In this document: piece after piece, positions 35,784-45,660 of the stretch
Position numbering within the stretch: the stretch's first letter is position 1
Layout: every line of letters begins with the position of its first letter
Assembly: GCF_014042355.1 (NCBI RefSeq)
Contig: NZ_JACEZU010000002.1
Span: forward strand, 434,001 to 498,000
Direction of reading: 5' to 3'
DNA from: Rugamonas apoptosis
GTDB taxonomy: Bacteria; Pseudomonadota; Gammaproteobacteria; Burkholderiales; Burkholderiaceae_D
Length of the DNA stretch: 64,000 nt
Made by a program: the position numbers and the translations under genes
The notes under the pieces: generated by a model
What the model was told of the DNA's origin: nothing
The model's database searches: none
Seen by the model: only the letters and a program-made list of their open reading frames with translations

Positions 35784-36464
35784 ATGAAAGTTCTGCTAGT
35801 TGAAGATGAAAGCCGCATCGCCAGTTTCGTGTGCGCCGGCCTGCGCGAACACGGTTTCCTGGTCGAACATTGCGAAGATGGCAACATCGGCCATGACTAC
35901 GCGCTCACCCGCGACTACGACGTGGTGCTGCTGGACGTGATGGTGCCCGGCCGCGACGGCCTGGCCATCCTGAAAGCCATGCGCCGCGAAGGGCGCGATA
36001 CGCCCGTGATCCTGCTCACGGCGCGCAACGAGCTGGACGACCGCCTCACGGGCCTGAACCTGGGCGCCGACGATTACCTGGCCAAACCGTTCTATGTGGA
36101 GGAACTGCTGGCGCGCATCCATGCGCTGCTGCGCCGGGTCAACGGCGAACGGCAGAACATGGTGACGGTGGGGCCGGTGCGGCTGGACCGGCTGACCCGG
36201 GTGGCCGAGGTGGCTGGCCGCGCCGTGGAACTGACCAGCCGCGAATTCAACCTGATGGAATACCTGATGCGCTCGCCCGGCCGGGTCTATACCCGCACCC
36301 AGATCCTGGAACATGTGTGGGGCTACGATTTCGAGCCGCAAACCAATATGGTGGACGTGTGCATGCAGCGCCTGCGCAAAAAGCTGGAATTGCCCGAAGC
36401 GGTGGCGATCGAGGCTGTGCGCGGTGTCGGCTACCGCCTGCGCAAGCCGGACGCGACCGCGTGA
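35784..36464 (+). CDS. OmpR/PhoB family response regulator
   Basis: A 226-residue regulator with a receiver domain (phospho-acceptor Asp51 in VVLLDVMVPGRDGL, acidic pocket VEDE) and a winged-helix DNA-binding domain from about 128 (LTSREFNLMEYLMRSPGRVY to VDVCMQRLRKKLE). It overlaps the downstream kinase start by four bases (GTGA). The ATG at 35784 is preferred because MKVLLVEDE is the normal family start; another ATG lies nine bases upstream. No ribosome site is seen. It diverges from the giant repeat-protein gene and is a natural candidate to regulate it. Confidence 0.94.
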   Translation: MKVLLVEDESRIASFVCAGLREHGFLVEHCEDGNIGHDYALTRDYDVVLLDVMVPGRDGLAILKAMRREGRDTPVILLTARNELDDRLTGLNLGADDYLAKPFYVEELLARIHALLRRVNGERQNMVTVGPVRLDRLTRVAEVAGRAVELTSREFNLMEYLMRSPGRVYTRTQILEHVWGYDFEPQTNMVDVCMQRLRKKLELPEAVAIEAVRGVGYRLRKPDATA

Positions 36465-37915
36465 GAGATGGCGATGGCGTCGGCGCGGGCGTGAGCGCGG
36501 GAGCTGGCACCGGGACGGACGCGGGCGTGCGCCGGTCGATGTTCCGCCTGCGCTCATTCCGCCTGCGCATCGCGTTGACGGCCACCGCCACCGCGCTGGC
36601 CGGCATCCTGGCGCTGTCTGTGGCCGCCAGCCTGACCATCGTCCACCGCCGCGCCACCATCATCGACCGCATGCTGTCGGCCCACCTGGCCGGACCCGGC
36701 TTCCAGGCCACGCCGCAGGCCCTGTGGCCGGCCACGGACGCCCAGCTCAACGCCAGCTTCAGCGCCTTCGCGCCGGACGGCACCACGGAAGCCTACGCCA
36801 TCCTGCGGGTGGACGACGCCCGCCTCGGCCCGTTGTACCGTAGCCCAGGCTGGCCGCGCGAACTGGACGGCGCCGGGCTGCCGGATGGCGCCGGCCTGCA
36901 CACGATGGACGGCGCCGGCCGCAGCTGGCGCATCGGCCAGGCCAGCTCCGGCCCGGTCACCATCTGGGTCGGGGTCAACCGCAACCTGTCGGACGCCCAG
37001 CTGCGCGCCAGCCTGACCCGCTTTGGCGTGGCCGTGCTGGTGCTGGCGGCCCTGATCGGCGCACTGGCCTGGTATCTGGCCGGCCGGGCCATGCGCCCGG
37101 TGCGGCATTTGACGGACGTGATCGTGGGGCTGGACGCCAACCAGCTGGACCAGCGCGTCTCGGCCGCCGAGGAGGACGTGGAATTCGCCCAGCTGGTGAC
37201 CGTATTCAACGCCATGCTGGACCGGCTGCAGCGCAGCTTCCTGCAAGCGGCCCGCTTTTCCGGCGATGCCGCCCATGAATTGAAGACCCCGCTGGCCATC
37301 CTGCAGGGCGAGCTGGAACGCCACTTCGCCCGCGCCGGAGCCGGCGCCGACCCGGTGCTGGAACAGGGACTGGCCGACATGCTGGACGAAGTGCGCCGGC
37401 TGGACAGCATCGTGCGCAAATTGCTGCTGCTGGCGCGGGCCGACGCCGGTCAGCTGGCCATTCCCCTGTGCCCGCTCAATCTGCGCGCCACGCTGGACGA
37501 ACTGGCCGAGGATATCAGCCTGCTGGACGTCGAGCGCCCGCTGCACCTGGCGCTGCCCGATCGCATCGGCGTGCGGGGCGATGCCGAGCTGCTGGGGCAG
37601 GTGCTGCAGAACCTGGTCAGCAACGCCGTCAAATACGGCTCGCCGGGCGGCTGGATCTCGCTGGCCGCCCGTGCCAAGGATGGCCATTGGGTGATCGACG
37701 TGGCCAACGCCTCCAACGGCATCGCGGCCGAACACCGGCTCCGCCTGTTCGACCGCTTCTACCGGGCCGACCAGGCCCACCAGCGCCGCGTGCCCGGCGT
37801 GGGGCTGGGTCTGTCGCTGGCGCGCGACATCGCCGTGGCCCACGGAGGCACGCTGGACTTGGCCGCGCCGGTGGCGGGCCAGGTCTGCTTCCGGCTCACC
37901 CTGCCCGCCGTTTGA
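36461..37915 (+). CDS. Two-component sensor histidine kinase
   Basis: Partner kinase of the preceding regulator. If read from the coupled GTG it has 484 residues, and the first 26 are Gly/Asp/Ala-rich. A start at the ATG at 36539 (MFRLRSFRLR) would give 458 residues and is equally possible. Membrane segments lie near 34-54 and 187-206 around a periplasmic sensor of about 130 residues. HAMP follows, then the HisKA phosphorylation motif DAAHELKTPLAIL (His near 272) and the ATPase boxes NLVSNAVKYG and GVGLGLSLARDIAVAHGG. The signal is unknown. Confidence 0.92.
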   Translation: MRDGDGVGAGVSAGAGTGTDAGVRRSMFRLRSFRLRIALTATATALAGILALSVAASLTIVHRRATIIDRMLSAHLAGPGFQATPQALWPATDAQLNASFSAFAPDGTTEAYAILRVDDARLGPLYRSPGWPRELDGAGLPDGAGLHTMDGAGRSWRIGQASSGPVTIWVGVNRNLSDAQLRASLTRFGVAVLVLAALIGALAWYLAGRAMRPVRHLTDVIVGLDANQLDQRVSAAEEDVEFAQLVTVFNAMLDRLQRSFLQAARFSGDAAHELKTPLAILQGELERHFARAGAGADPVLEQGLADMLDEVRRLDSIVRKLLLLARADAGQLAIPLCPLNLRATLDELAEDISLLDVERPLHLALPDRIGVRGDAELLGQVLQNLVSNAVKYGSPGGWISLAARAKDGHWVIDVANASNGIAAEHRLRLFDRFYRADQAHQRRVPGVGLGLSLARDIAVAHGGTLDLAAPVAGQVCFRLTLPAV

Positions 37916-37948
37916 GCGGGGCCGCGCAAACAGTTTGCCAAGTTTGTC

Positions 37949-37977
37949 TTGAAATAGCCCAACACCGTCCCTATAAT
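37949..37977 (+). promoter_or_regulatory. groESL sigma-70 promoter
   Basis: TTGAAA and TATAAT are spaced by 17 bases, nearly consensus. The last base of the -10 box is the first base of the CIRCE element. Confidence 0.8.
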
Positions 37978-38003
37978 TGGCACTCGTTAGCGAGGAGTGC
38001 TAA
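37977..38003 (+). promoter_or_regulatory. CIRCE element (HrcA operator)
   Basis: TTGGCACTC-N9-GAGTGCTAA differs from the classic CIRCE arms by one base. It begins at the end of the -10 box, so HrcA bound here would block groESL transcription until heat shock. The hrcA gene is not in this window. Confidence 0.93.
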
Positions 38004-38080
38004 CAACGATTTCCGCTGTTACAACGACAACAACAGCCTTTGTGATTCATTTAGCAATAACCCATTGATAGGAGTTTTGT

Positions 38081-38371
38081 ATGAACCTTCGCCCCTTGAA
38101 CGATCGCGTCATCGTCAAACGCCTGGACCAGGAAACCAAAACGGCATCTGGCCTGATCATCCCTGATGCGGCTGCTGAAAAACCGGACCAAGGCGAAGTG
38201 CTGGCCGTCGGCAATGGCAAGATTCTCGATGACGGCAAAGTGCGTCCGCTGGACGTCAAAGTCGGCGACCGCGTCCTGTTCGGCAAATACGCCGGCCAGA
38301 CCGTCAAGATCGACGGCCAGGAACTGATGGTCATGCGCGAAGAAGACATCATGGCGATCGTCACCAAGTAA
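38081..38371 (+). CDS. groES: Co-chaperonin GroES
   Basis: The 96-residue lid subunit of the GroEL/ES chaperonin. It has the standard start ([20 protein letters not shown]), mobile loop ([12 protein letters not shown]) and closing strand [16 protein letters not shown] precedes the ATG. It lies 77 bases downstream of a CIRCE element and 46 bases upstream of groEL. Confidence 0.98.
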   Translation: MNLRPLNDRVIVKRLDQETKTASGLIIPDAAAEKPDQGEVLAVGNGKILDDGKVRPLDVKVGDRVLFGKYAGQTVKIDGQELMVMREEDIMAIVTK

Positions 38372-38390
38372 TTGGTCACCGCCCCAATAA

Positions 38391-40064
<1,674 letters not shown>

Positions 40065-40070
40065 TCGCCG

Positions 40071-40090
40071 GCTCCCGGCATGCCGGGAGC
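40071..40090 (+). repeat. Perfect 20-bp palindrome after groEL
   Basis: GCTCCCGGCA is followed by its exact complement six bases after the groEL stop, without a T-run. It may protect the mRNA 3' end ahead of the true terminator at 40119. Confidence 0.5.
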
Positions 40091-40118
40091 ACCGCAGCCC
40101 GCTGCGCGCAATACCCTG

Positions 40119-40169
40119 ATCGGGGACGTAACACAATTGTTTATTGTGTTACGTCCCCGATTTCTTTTT
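40119..40169 (+). terminator. groESL terminator made of a GGGGACG-type palindrome
   Basis: A perfect 18-bp stem (ATCGGGGACGTAACACAA and its complement), a 7-base loop and the tract TTTCTTTTT form a strong terminator. The outer ATCGGGGACG...CGTCCCCGAT core is shared with the palindrome at 43617-43680, so this terminator is probably a member of a dispersed repeat family. Confidence 0.85.
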
Positions 40170-40246
40170 GCGCGGGCACAAAAGCGGCGCGCTGCCGCGC
40201 CCTTATAGTGGACGCCAGCGGCGGCCGGACGCCGCGCGGAGGGAGC

Positions 40247-41062
40247 ATGGAACACAGCAACGCGGCGCGCCCCACCATCGCCAGCCAGGACAAACAGTTG
40301 GCGTTCGAAGAACAGGCCCGCAAGCTGGGCCTGCGCCCGTGCGACCCGTGGGTGGGTGGCTACGTCGATTACGAATGGGATCATTTGCGGCTGGTGCTCG
40401 ACCTTCTGCCGCTGCGGCTGGAAGGCTTGTCCGTGCTGGAATTCGGCTGCAACGTGGGCGCCTCGGCCATCCTGTTCGCCTACCTTGGCGCACGCGTGTG
40501 CGCCACCGACATCGCGGCCGACTGGGTCACGCTGGCGCGCCTGAACGCGGCGCGCTACGGCGTGGACGGCATCGACTTCATCCATGTGCCCGATTCCTGC
40601 CGGCTGCCGTTCGCGGACGGCCAGTTCCAGCTGATCGCCTGCAACAGCGTGCTCGAATATGTGGCCGCCGACGAGCAGCGCGCCGTGCAGCGCGAACTGG
40701 ACCGCGTGCTGGCGCCCGGCGGCGCCATCCTGCTGACGGGCACCAGCAACCGCCTGTGGCCGCGCGAGGCGCACACGGGCAACTGGCTCATCAACTACCT
40801 GCCGCGCGCGTGCGACCGCCTGTGGGGCAAGCCGCTGCAGCGCGGCGTGTGGCCCTGGACGGCGCGCCACGGCTTCGGCCCCCACTACCGCAACCTGGAT
40901 ACGGCCAGCGCCGACAACTATTTCGCCCGTTCGCGGCGTGGCATGGGCACCTCGCCGCACCTGCTGCAGCCGCTGCTGTGGGTCGCCGCCGCGCTGGGCG
41001 TGGGGCCGGGATTGCTGGCCCAGCACATCTCCTGTCTGCTGTTGAAACAGCAAGCGCCCTGA
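40247..41062 (+). CDS. Class I SAM-dependent methyltransferase
   Basis: A 271-residue enzyme with a Rossmann methyltransferase core: motif I VLEFGCNVGASAILFAYLGA near 63-82, the acidic TDIAADW, and LPFADGQFQLIACNSVLEYV. The C-terminal part (about 180-271) is not typical of small-molecule enzymes and ends in a hydrophobic stretch (LLWVAAALGVGPGLLAQHIS) that may sit at the membrane. GGAGGG precedes the ATG. The substrate is not predictable. It follows groESL behind a strong terminator. Confidence 0.85.
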   Translation: MEHSNAARPTIASQDKQLAFEEQARKLGLRPCDPWVGGYVDYEWDHLRLVLDLLPLRLEGLSVLEFGCNVGASAILFAYLGARVCATDIAADWVTLARLNAARYGVDGIDFIHVPDSCRLPFADGQFQLIACNSVLEYVAADEQRAVQRELDRVLAPGGAILLTGTSNRLWPREAHTGNWLINYLPRACDRLWGKPLQRGVWPWTARHGFGPHYRNLDTASADNYFARSRRGMGTSPHLLQPLLWVAAALGVGPGLLAQHISCLLLKQQAP

Positions 41063-41140
41063 ACCCGCCGCATTGCCCGCAGGCGGGCTTTGCTTTAGTA
41101 TGGCCGCTTTCAACCTGCACGCCGCCCCGCTCTCCCGTCC

Positions 41141-41716
41141 ATGGCATTCCGCGCCCCACTTTCCCGCCGCACCACCATCGTCGCCGCGCTGACGGGCGCA
41201 CTGACCGCGGGCGTGGGCAGCTACTGGCTGCTCCCGGCCGTGGCGGGCACGCCGCCGGCGCCAACGATGCCGGCCGCGTCGGCAACCGCCGCGACGGCAC
41301 CGGCGCCGGCGCCGGCGCCCGCCCCCGCCACTGCCACTGCCAGCCCGGCGGCCGCTACGGCCACGCCGGCGGCGCCCGCGCACGCCAGCCGCAGCAAGGA
41401 GCAAGCCGCCGCCGCGCTGATGGCGCTACCCGAACTGCAAGCCTGGTCCGCGTTGCTGGAAAAGCAGTCGGGCGGCAAGACCCATGGCGCCCTGATCGAA
41501 TACGATGCCGCCCTGCGCACCGTGCGCGGCAAGAGTTACTGGCAATTCAGCTTCGTGGAAAACAGCGAAGAGGCGGCGCTGCGCTGGGAAAGCTTCCTGC
41601 TGTCCACCACCGACGATGAAATCCTGGTGGAAGACCTGGCCAGCGACGAGCTGCTCAGCCTGGAACGGTGGCGCAAGGAAAAGCAGCCCGCCAACCGCAG
41701 CGGCGTCGACGGCTGA
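41141..41716 (+). CDS. Hypothetical exported protein with Ala/Pro-rich linker
   Basis: A 191-residue protein: a twin-Arg-containing basic start (SRRTTIVAALTGALTAGVGS) leading into a membrane segment or signal anchor, then about 50 residues of Ala/Pro/Thr linker, then a small folded domain from about 85 (EQAAAALMALPELQAWSALL to SYWQFSFVENSEEAALRWES). I do not recognise the domain. The layout suggests a periplasmic domain tethered to the inner membrane. Confidence 0.6.
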   Translation: MAFRAPLSRRTTIVAALTGALTAGVGSYWLLPAVAGTPPAPTMPAASATAATAPAPAPAPAPATATASPAAATATPAAPAHASRSKEQAAAALMALPELQAWSALLEKQSGGKTHGALIEYDAALRTVRGKSYWQFSFVENSEEAALRWESFLLSTTDDEILVEDLASDELLSLERWRKEKQPANRSGVDG

Positions 41717-41741
41717 AAGGGCGCCAGCGCCCTGCCGCCAC

Positions 41742-42971
41742 TCAGGCGGCCGAACGCGCGCCCGCCTGGCTGGCGCCGCTCACCTGCCCTATCCACGTCA
41801 CCGTCAGCACCGTGATCCCGGCCGCGATCCAGCCGTTGATGCCGTAGCCGGCGATATGGCCGGCGCTGTCGGTCTGCAAGGTCAGCCCGCCCAGCAAGGC
41901 GCCCAGGCCGCTGCCCAGTTGCTGCAAGGCCGAGTTGACGCTGAGGAAGGCGCCGCGGCTGGATGGTTCCGGGATGGTCGTCATCAGCGCCTGCAGCGGG
42001 ATATTGCGGCCCGATACGGACAACATGAAGAACGGGAAGAACGCCATCACGGCCAGCAAGGGCAACTGCGGCAAGTGCGTGATGAACAGGAAGCACAGCG
42101 CGGAGAACAGGGCCACGTAGCGGTACACCTGCGGCTTGCCGGCCCGGTCCGACCACACCCCGATCAGGCGCGCGGTGAACAGCGTAACGCAACCGCCAGC
42201 CAGGTAGACGTAGGTGATCTGCGCCGGTTCGATTCCCAGGTTCCCCACCAGCACGGGCGAGATGAAGGGGATGATCAGCATGCCCGCCATCATGTTCAGC
42301 ACCGACAGCAGGAAGGCCCGCAGATGGCGCGGCACGCGGAACAGGCCGAACAGATTGGGCAGCACCTCGGCCAGCGGCGTATTTTGGCTCAGGTGCCCCC
42401 GCAACGACGGCAGCACGCCGCTGGCGGCCAGCCACACCAGCAGCGACAACAGCACCAGCAGATAGAACGGCGAGGCCCAGCCAAAGTGGGCCGCCAGCAT
42501 GATGCCGGTGGGGACGCCCGCCACGGCCGCCATGCTGAACGAGGTCATCACGATCCCCATGGCCGCACCGCGGCGCTGGGCGGGAATCAGGTCGCCGATG
42601 ATGGCCTGGCCGATGGCGCCCAGCACGCCGCCCGTGAGGCCCGCGAAGGCGCGCGACCACACCAGGGTGGCGAAGTCCGGCGCCAGCGCGCAGGCCAGGT
42701 TGGACAGCGTGATCAGCATGAACACCGTCAGCAGCAAGCGCTTGCGGTCGAAGCGGTCGATATAGGTGGCCGCCAGCAAGCCGGACAGCCCGGCGCACCA
42801 GGCATAGGCCGACACCGCGCCCGACACGGCCGCGGGTGAAATGGAGAAGGCCCGCATCAGCTGGGGCGCCAGCGGCATCATGACCATGTAGTCCATGATG
42901 ACGGTGAATTGCGTGAGGGCCAGCAGCCACAGCACGTTGCGCTCGCGCGCGGGAGTCAGGATGGTTGTCAC
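41742..42971 (-). CDS. MFS transporter (drug:H+ antiporter type)
   Basis: A 409-residue protein with 12 predicted membrane helices. Motif A-like loops are present (YIDRFDRKRLLLTVFM), as is a long loop between the two halves. The sequence MDYMVMMPLAPQLMRAFSIS at the start resembles DHA-family exporters. It lies 36 bases downstream of a His-rich PadR-type regulator on the same strand, so the pair is probably one operon. The substrate is unknown; the regulator suggests a metal or metal-chelate link. Confidence 0.9.
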   Translation of the reverse strand: MTTILTPARERNVLWLLALTQFTVIMDYMVMMPLAPQLMRAFSISPAAVSGAVSAYAWCAGLSGLLAATYIDRFDRKRLLLTVFMLITLSNLACALAPDFATLVWSRAFAGLTGGVLGAIGQAIIGDLIPAQRRGAAMGIVMTSFSMAAVAGVPTGIMLAAHFGWASPFYLLVLLSLLVWLAASGVLPSLRGHLSQNTPLAEVLPNLFGLFRVPRHLRAFLLSVLNMMAGMLIIPFISPVLVGNLGIEPAQITYVYLAGGCVTLFTARLIGVWSDRAGKPQVYRYVALFSALCFLFITHLPQLPLLAVMAFFPFFMLSVSGRNIPLQALMTTIPEPSSRGAFLSVNSALQQLGSGLGALLGGLTLQTDSAGHIAGYGINGWIAAGITVLTVTWIGQVSGASQAGARSAA

Positions 42972-43007
42972 TTATTATTGTCCTTGGAAAGTGAGGGGAC
43001 GCAGCTG

Positions 43008-43535
43008 TCAGTCCAGCGCCCCGATGTCGGCGAGGGCGCGGCGCAGGATGGCGCGCACCTGCTCCAGCCGGGCCGGGTCGGGCTGGCCATCGCGGGCGCG
43101 CGCATGGACCACATTGCGCAGTTCATGCATGAGGTTGCGGATATCGCCGCGCGCATCGCACGGTTCGCCCATGCGGGCCAGGATGGCGTCCACGAACTGG
43201 CGGTTCTCGGCCAGGAAAGCCTCACCTTCGGGGGTAATGGTGTGCAGTTTCTTGTTGCCGTCGGCCGTAGCCGACACATGGCCCATGTCCAGCAGCATGG
43301 ACAGCAGCGGGTAGATGGCGCCGGGGCTGGGCGTGTAACCGCCGCCGGAGCGTTGCTCCAGTTCCTTGATGATCTCATAGCCATGACGCGGTTTTTCCGC
43401 GATCAGTTGCAGCACCACATAGCGCATGGCGCCGGCGTCGAACATCTTCGGCCCGCGCCCGTGGCCGCGCCCGCCGCCGTGGTGGCCGTGCATGAGCGAA
43501 TGAAAACGATGGGAACCGTGCAGGAATCGGAACAT
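43008..43535 (-). CDS. PadR family regulator with His-rich N-terminus (YqjI-like)
   Basis: A 175-residue winged-helix regulator. Residues 1-28 are rich in His, Gly and Arg (FLHGSHRFHSLMHGHHGGGR), then comes a PadR domain with HGYEIIKELEQRSGGGYTPS and PGAIYPLLSMLLDMG. The same plan (His-rich head plus YTPSPG-type PadR domain) occurs in E. coli YqjI, a nickel/iron-responsive repressor. A metal-sensing role is therefore likely but inferred. The ATG at 43535 is used because GGAG lies seven bases upstream. A 13-bp direct repeat directly upstream is its likely binding site. The MFS gene follows. Confidence 0.85.
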   Translation of the reverse strand: MFRFLHGSHRFHSLMHGHHGGGRGHGRGPKMFDAGAMRYVVLQLIAEKPRHGYEIIKELEQRSGGGYTPSPGAIYPLLSMLLDMGHVSATADGNKKLHTITPEGEAFLAENRQFVDAILARMGEPCDARGDIRNLMHELRNVVHARARDGQPDPARLEQVRAILRRALADIGALD

Positions 43536-43545
43536 GGGGAACTCC

Positions 43546-43573
43546 ATAAGATATATCGGAATAAGATATATCG
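43546..43573 (-). promoter_or_regulatory. Tandem 13-bp repeat ATAAGATATATCG, probable PadR/YqjI-type operator
   Basis: Two identical 13-bp copies are separated by two bases (43546-43558 and 43561-43573). Each contains the palindrome GATATATC. They begin 11 bases before the padR-like ATG and probably overlap its promoter, which suggests autoregulation. Confidence 0.55.
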
Positions 43574-43616
43574 TAAACGTATTCCGGCAGAGTTCAAGCA
43601 AAAAATTGTAACCAAA

Positions 43617-43680
43617 GCAAAATCGGGGACGGACTCCGGTTTTCCCACATGGGAAAACCGGAGTCCGTCCCCGATTTTGC
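43617..43680. repeat. 64-bp near-perfect palindrome of the GGGGACG family
   Basis: The arms at 43617-43647 and 43650-43680 are exact complements over 31 bases with a 2-base centre. The outer core AAATCGGGGACG is shared with the groESL terminator. The element sits 15 bases after the glk-rpiR stop and about 45 bases upstream of the padR-like operator. It can act as a transcription terminator on either strand. Such palindromes are typical of REP-type elements moved by RAYT transposases, but no such gene is in the window. Confidence 0.8.
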
Positions 43681-43694
43681 TGGTGAGCAGTGTT

Positions 43695-45569
43695 TTAGCT
43701 GTCGAGGTGGGAGATCAGCAGGCGGCGGGTTTCCGATTCGATGCCCTCGCCTTTGCGCTCCAGCACCAATTCGGCGTTCTGGGCGTCCAGTGAAATGCCC
43801 ACCGACAGGATATCGATCAGCAGCAATTGCAGGATGCGCGAGATCATCGACAGGAAGGTCGTGCTGTCCTCGCTGTGGTCCACCGCCAGGCAAACCGTGG
43901 CCTTCTTGGCCAGCGGCGAGTTGCTGGCCGTGATGGCGATGACGTCGGCGCCGGCCGCGCGGGCCGTGTCCACTGCGTCCAGCAGGTCGGGCAGCTTGCC
44001 GGAATTGGAGATGGCGATCACCACGTCGCCCGCCTTCAGCAAGCCGGCCGCCAAGCCGAACAAATGCGAATCGCCATACGACGAGGTGGGAATGCGGAAG
44101 CGGAAGAACTTGTGCTGACCATCCAGCGCCACCACACGCGAATTGCCCATGGCGTAGAACTCGACCCGCTTGGCCTTGCTGATCAGGGCGATGGCGCGGT
44201 CCAGCGAGCGCACGTCCAGCTGGTCGCGGAATTTCAAGATGGCCGACACGGTGTTGTCGATCACCTTGGCGCTCAGGTCGTGCGTGCTGTCGCTCACCCG
44301 CACCTGGCTGTGGCGCACGGGGATGGCGCCCGTCAGGCTGCTGGCGAACTTGAGCTTGAAGTCGGCCAGGCCCAAAAAGCCCAGCGAACGGCAGAAGCGG
44401 ATCACGGTCGGCTGGCTCACTTCGGCCAAACGGGCGATGTCGGCGATCGGTTCATTGAGCACCAGGCGCGGCTGCTCCAGCACCAGGCTGGCCACCCGCT
44501 GTTCGGCCGGCGTCAGTTCGTGCTGCAGGTGCTGCACGCGCTCCATCAGCGTGTTGGCGCCGCTGCGTCCGCGCAAGTGTTCGGACAGAATCGTGGCCAC
44601 GCCGTAGAACGCGGGGTTGGGCGTGGTGATCACATAGGTCGGGATTTCCGACAAATAGCTGGTGAAACGGCCCTTGGCTTCGAAGCGGGCCCGGAACGGC
44701 GACGTCTTGAACCACTCGCCCATGCGCGGCACGATGCCGCCGCCGATGAACACGCCGCCGAACGCGCCCAGCGTGACGGCCAGGTTGGCGCTGGCGCCGC
44801 CCAGCATGGCGCAGAAGCATTCCAGCACTTCCAGGCACAGCGGGTCTTTGTCCGTCAGCGCGCCGGCAATGATTTCCTGGTTGGTCAGATCGCGCACTTG
44901 GCGGCCGTTGCGCTTGGCGATGGCGCGGTAGATGATTTCCATGCCGGGGCCGGAGATCAGGCGTTCGGTCGATACGTGCGACCAGGTTTGCCAGGCGTAT
45001 TGCAGGATCGAATATTCGCGCTCGTCGGCCGGTGCGAAGTTGGTGTGGCCACCTTCACTGCCCAGCGTGACGAAGCCGTCCACGGTCGGAATCACGCCCG
45101 ACACGCCGAGGCCCGTACCCGGTCCCAGCACGCCGATCACGGAATTGCTGGCCGGCGCGCCGCCGCCCACCTGCATCAAATCCGCCGGTTTGAGGCCGGG
45201 CAGCGACATGGCCAGCGCCGTGAAGTCGTTCACCACCAGCAGCGTGTGCAAGCCCAAGGCGCGGCGCACTTCGTCGGTGGAGAATTCCCAGTCGCGGTTG
45301 GTCATGCGCACCTGGTCGCCGCTGACGGGGTTGGCCACCGCCAGCGCCGCGTGGTTCAGCGTGATGTCGCCATGGGCCGACAAATAGGAGCGCAGCATGG
45401 CGACGATGTCGGGGAAGTCATCGCACTTGAGCACGCTGACGGCGCGAAACTCGCCGGGTGCCGTCTGCAGCGCGAAGCGGGCGTGGGTGGCGCCGATGTC
45501 GGCCAGCAGGCGGGGACCGTCGGCAAAAGCGGTGCGATTGATTTTCGGGTCAACTTCAGCTTGTTTCAT
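43695..45569 (-). CDS. glk: Bifunctional glucokinase / RpiR-family transcriptional regulator
   Basis: A 624-residue fusion. Residues 1-340 are a glucokinase: phosphate loop LLADIGATHARFAL, glucose site FTALAMSLPGL and GVLGPGTGLGVSG, then SEGGHTNFAP. Residues from about 345 are an RpiR/HexR regulator with an HTH (IADIARLAEVSQPTVIRFCR) and a sugar-phosphate SIS domain (GNSRVVALDGQHKFFRF, AISNSGKLPDLLDAV). The product of the kinase, glucose 6-phosphate, may be sensed directly by the attached SIS domain. The fusion is known in Burkholderia and Ralstonia. The start is the ATG of MKQAEVDPK. An alpha-glucosidase gene lies upstream on the same strand. Confidence 0.96.
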   Translation of the reverse strand: MKQAEVDPKINRTAFADGPRLLADIGATHARFALQTAPGEFRAVSVLKCDDFPDIVAMLRSYLSAHGDITLNHAALAVANPVSGDQVRMTNRDWEFSTDEVRRALGLHTLLVVNDFTALAMSLPGLKPADLMQVGGGAPASNSVIGVLGPGTGLGVSGVIPTVDGFVTLGSEGGHTNFAPADEREYSILQYAWQTWSHVSTERLISGPGMEIIYRAIAKRNGRQVRDLTNQEIIAGALTDKDPLCLEVLECFCAMLGGASANLAVTLGAFGGVFIGGGIVPRMGEWFKTSPFRARFEAKGRFTSYLSEIPTYVITTPNPAFYGVATILSEHLRGRSGANTLMERVQHLQHELTPAEQRVASLVLEQPRLVLNEPIADIARLAEVSQPTVIRFCRSLGFLGLADFKLKFASSLTGAIPVRHSQVRVSDSTHDLSAKVIDNTVSAILKFRDQLDVRSLDRAIALISKAKRVEFYAMGNSRVVALDGQHKFFRFRIPTSSYGDSHLFGLAAGLLKAGDVVIAISNSGKLPDLLDAVDTARAAGADVIAITASNSPLAKKATVCLAVDHSEDSTTFLSMISRILQLLLIDILSVGISLDAQNAELVLERKGEGIESETRRLLISHLDS

Positions 45570-45660
45570 TGTCGATACAGTCAATTCGTTGAGCGGCGGG
45601 TTTTGTTTGGATGTTAACGCGCCGGAAGGCGGCAAGCATACCCGAAATACTGTTCTTAAA

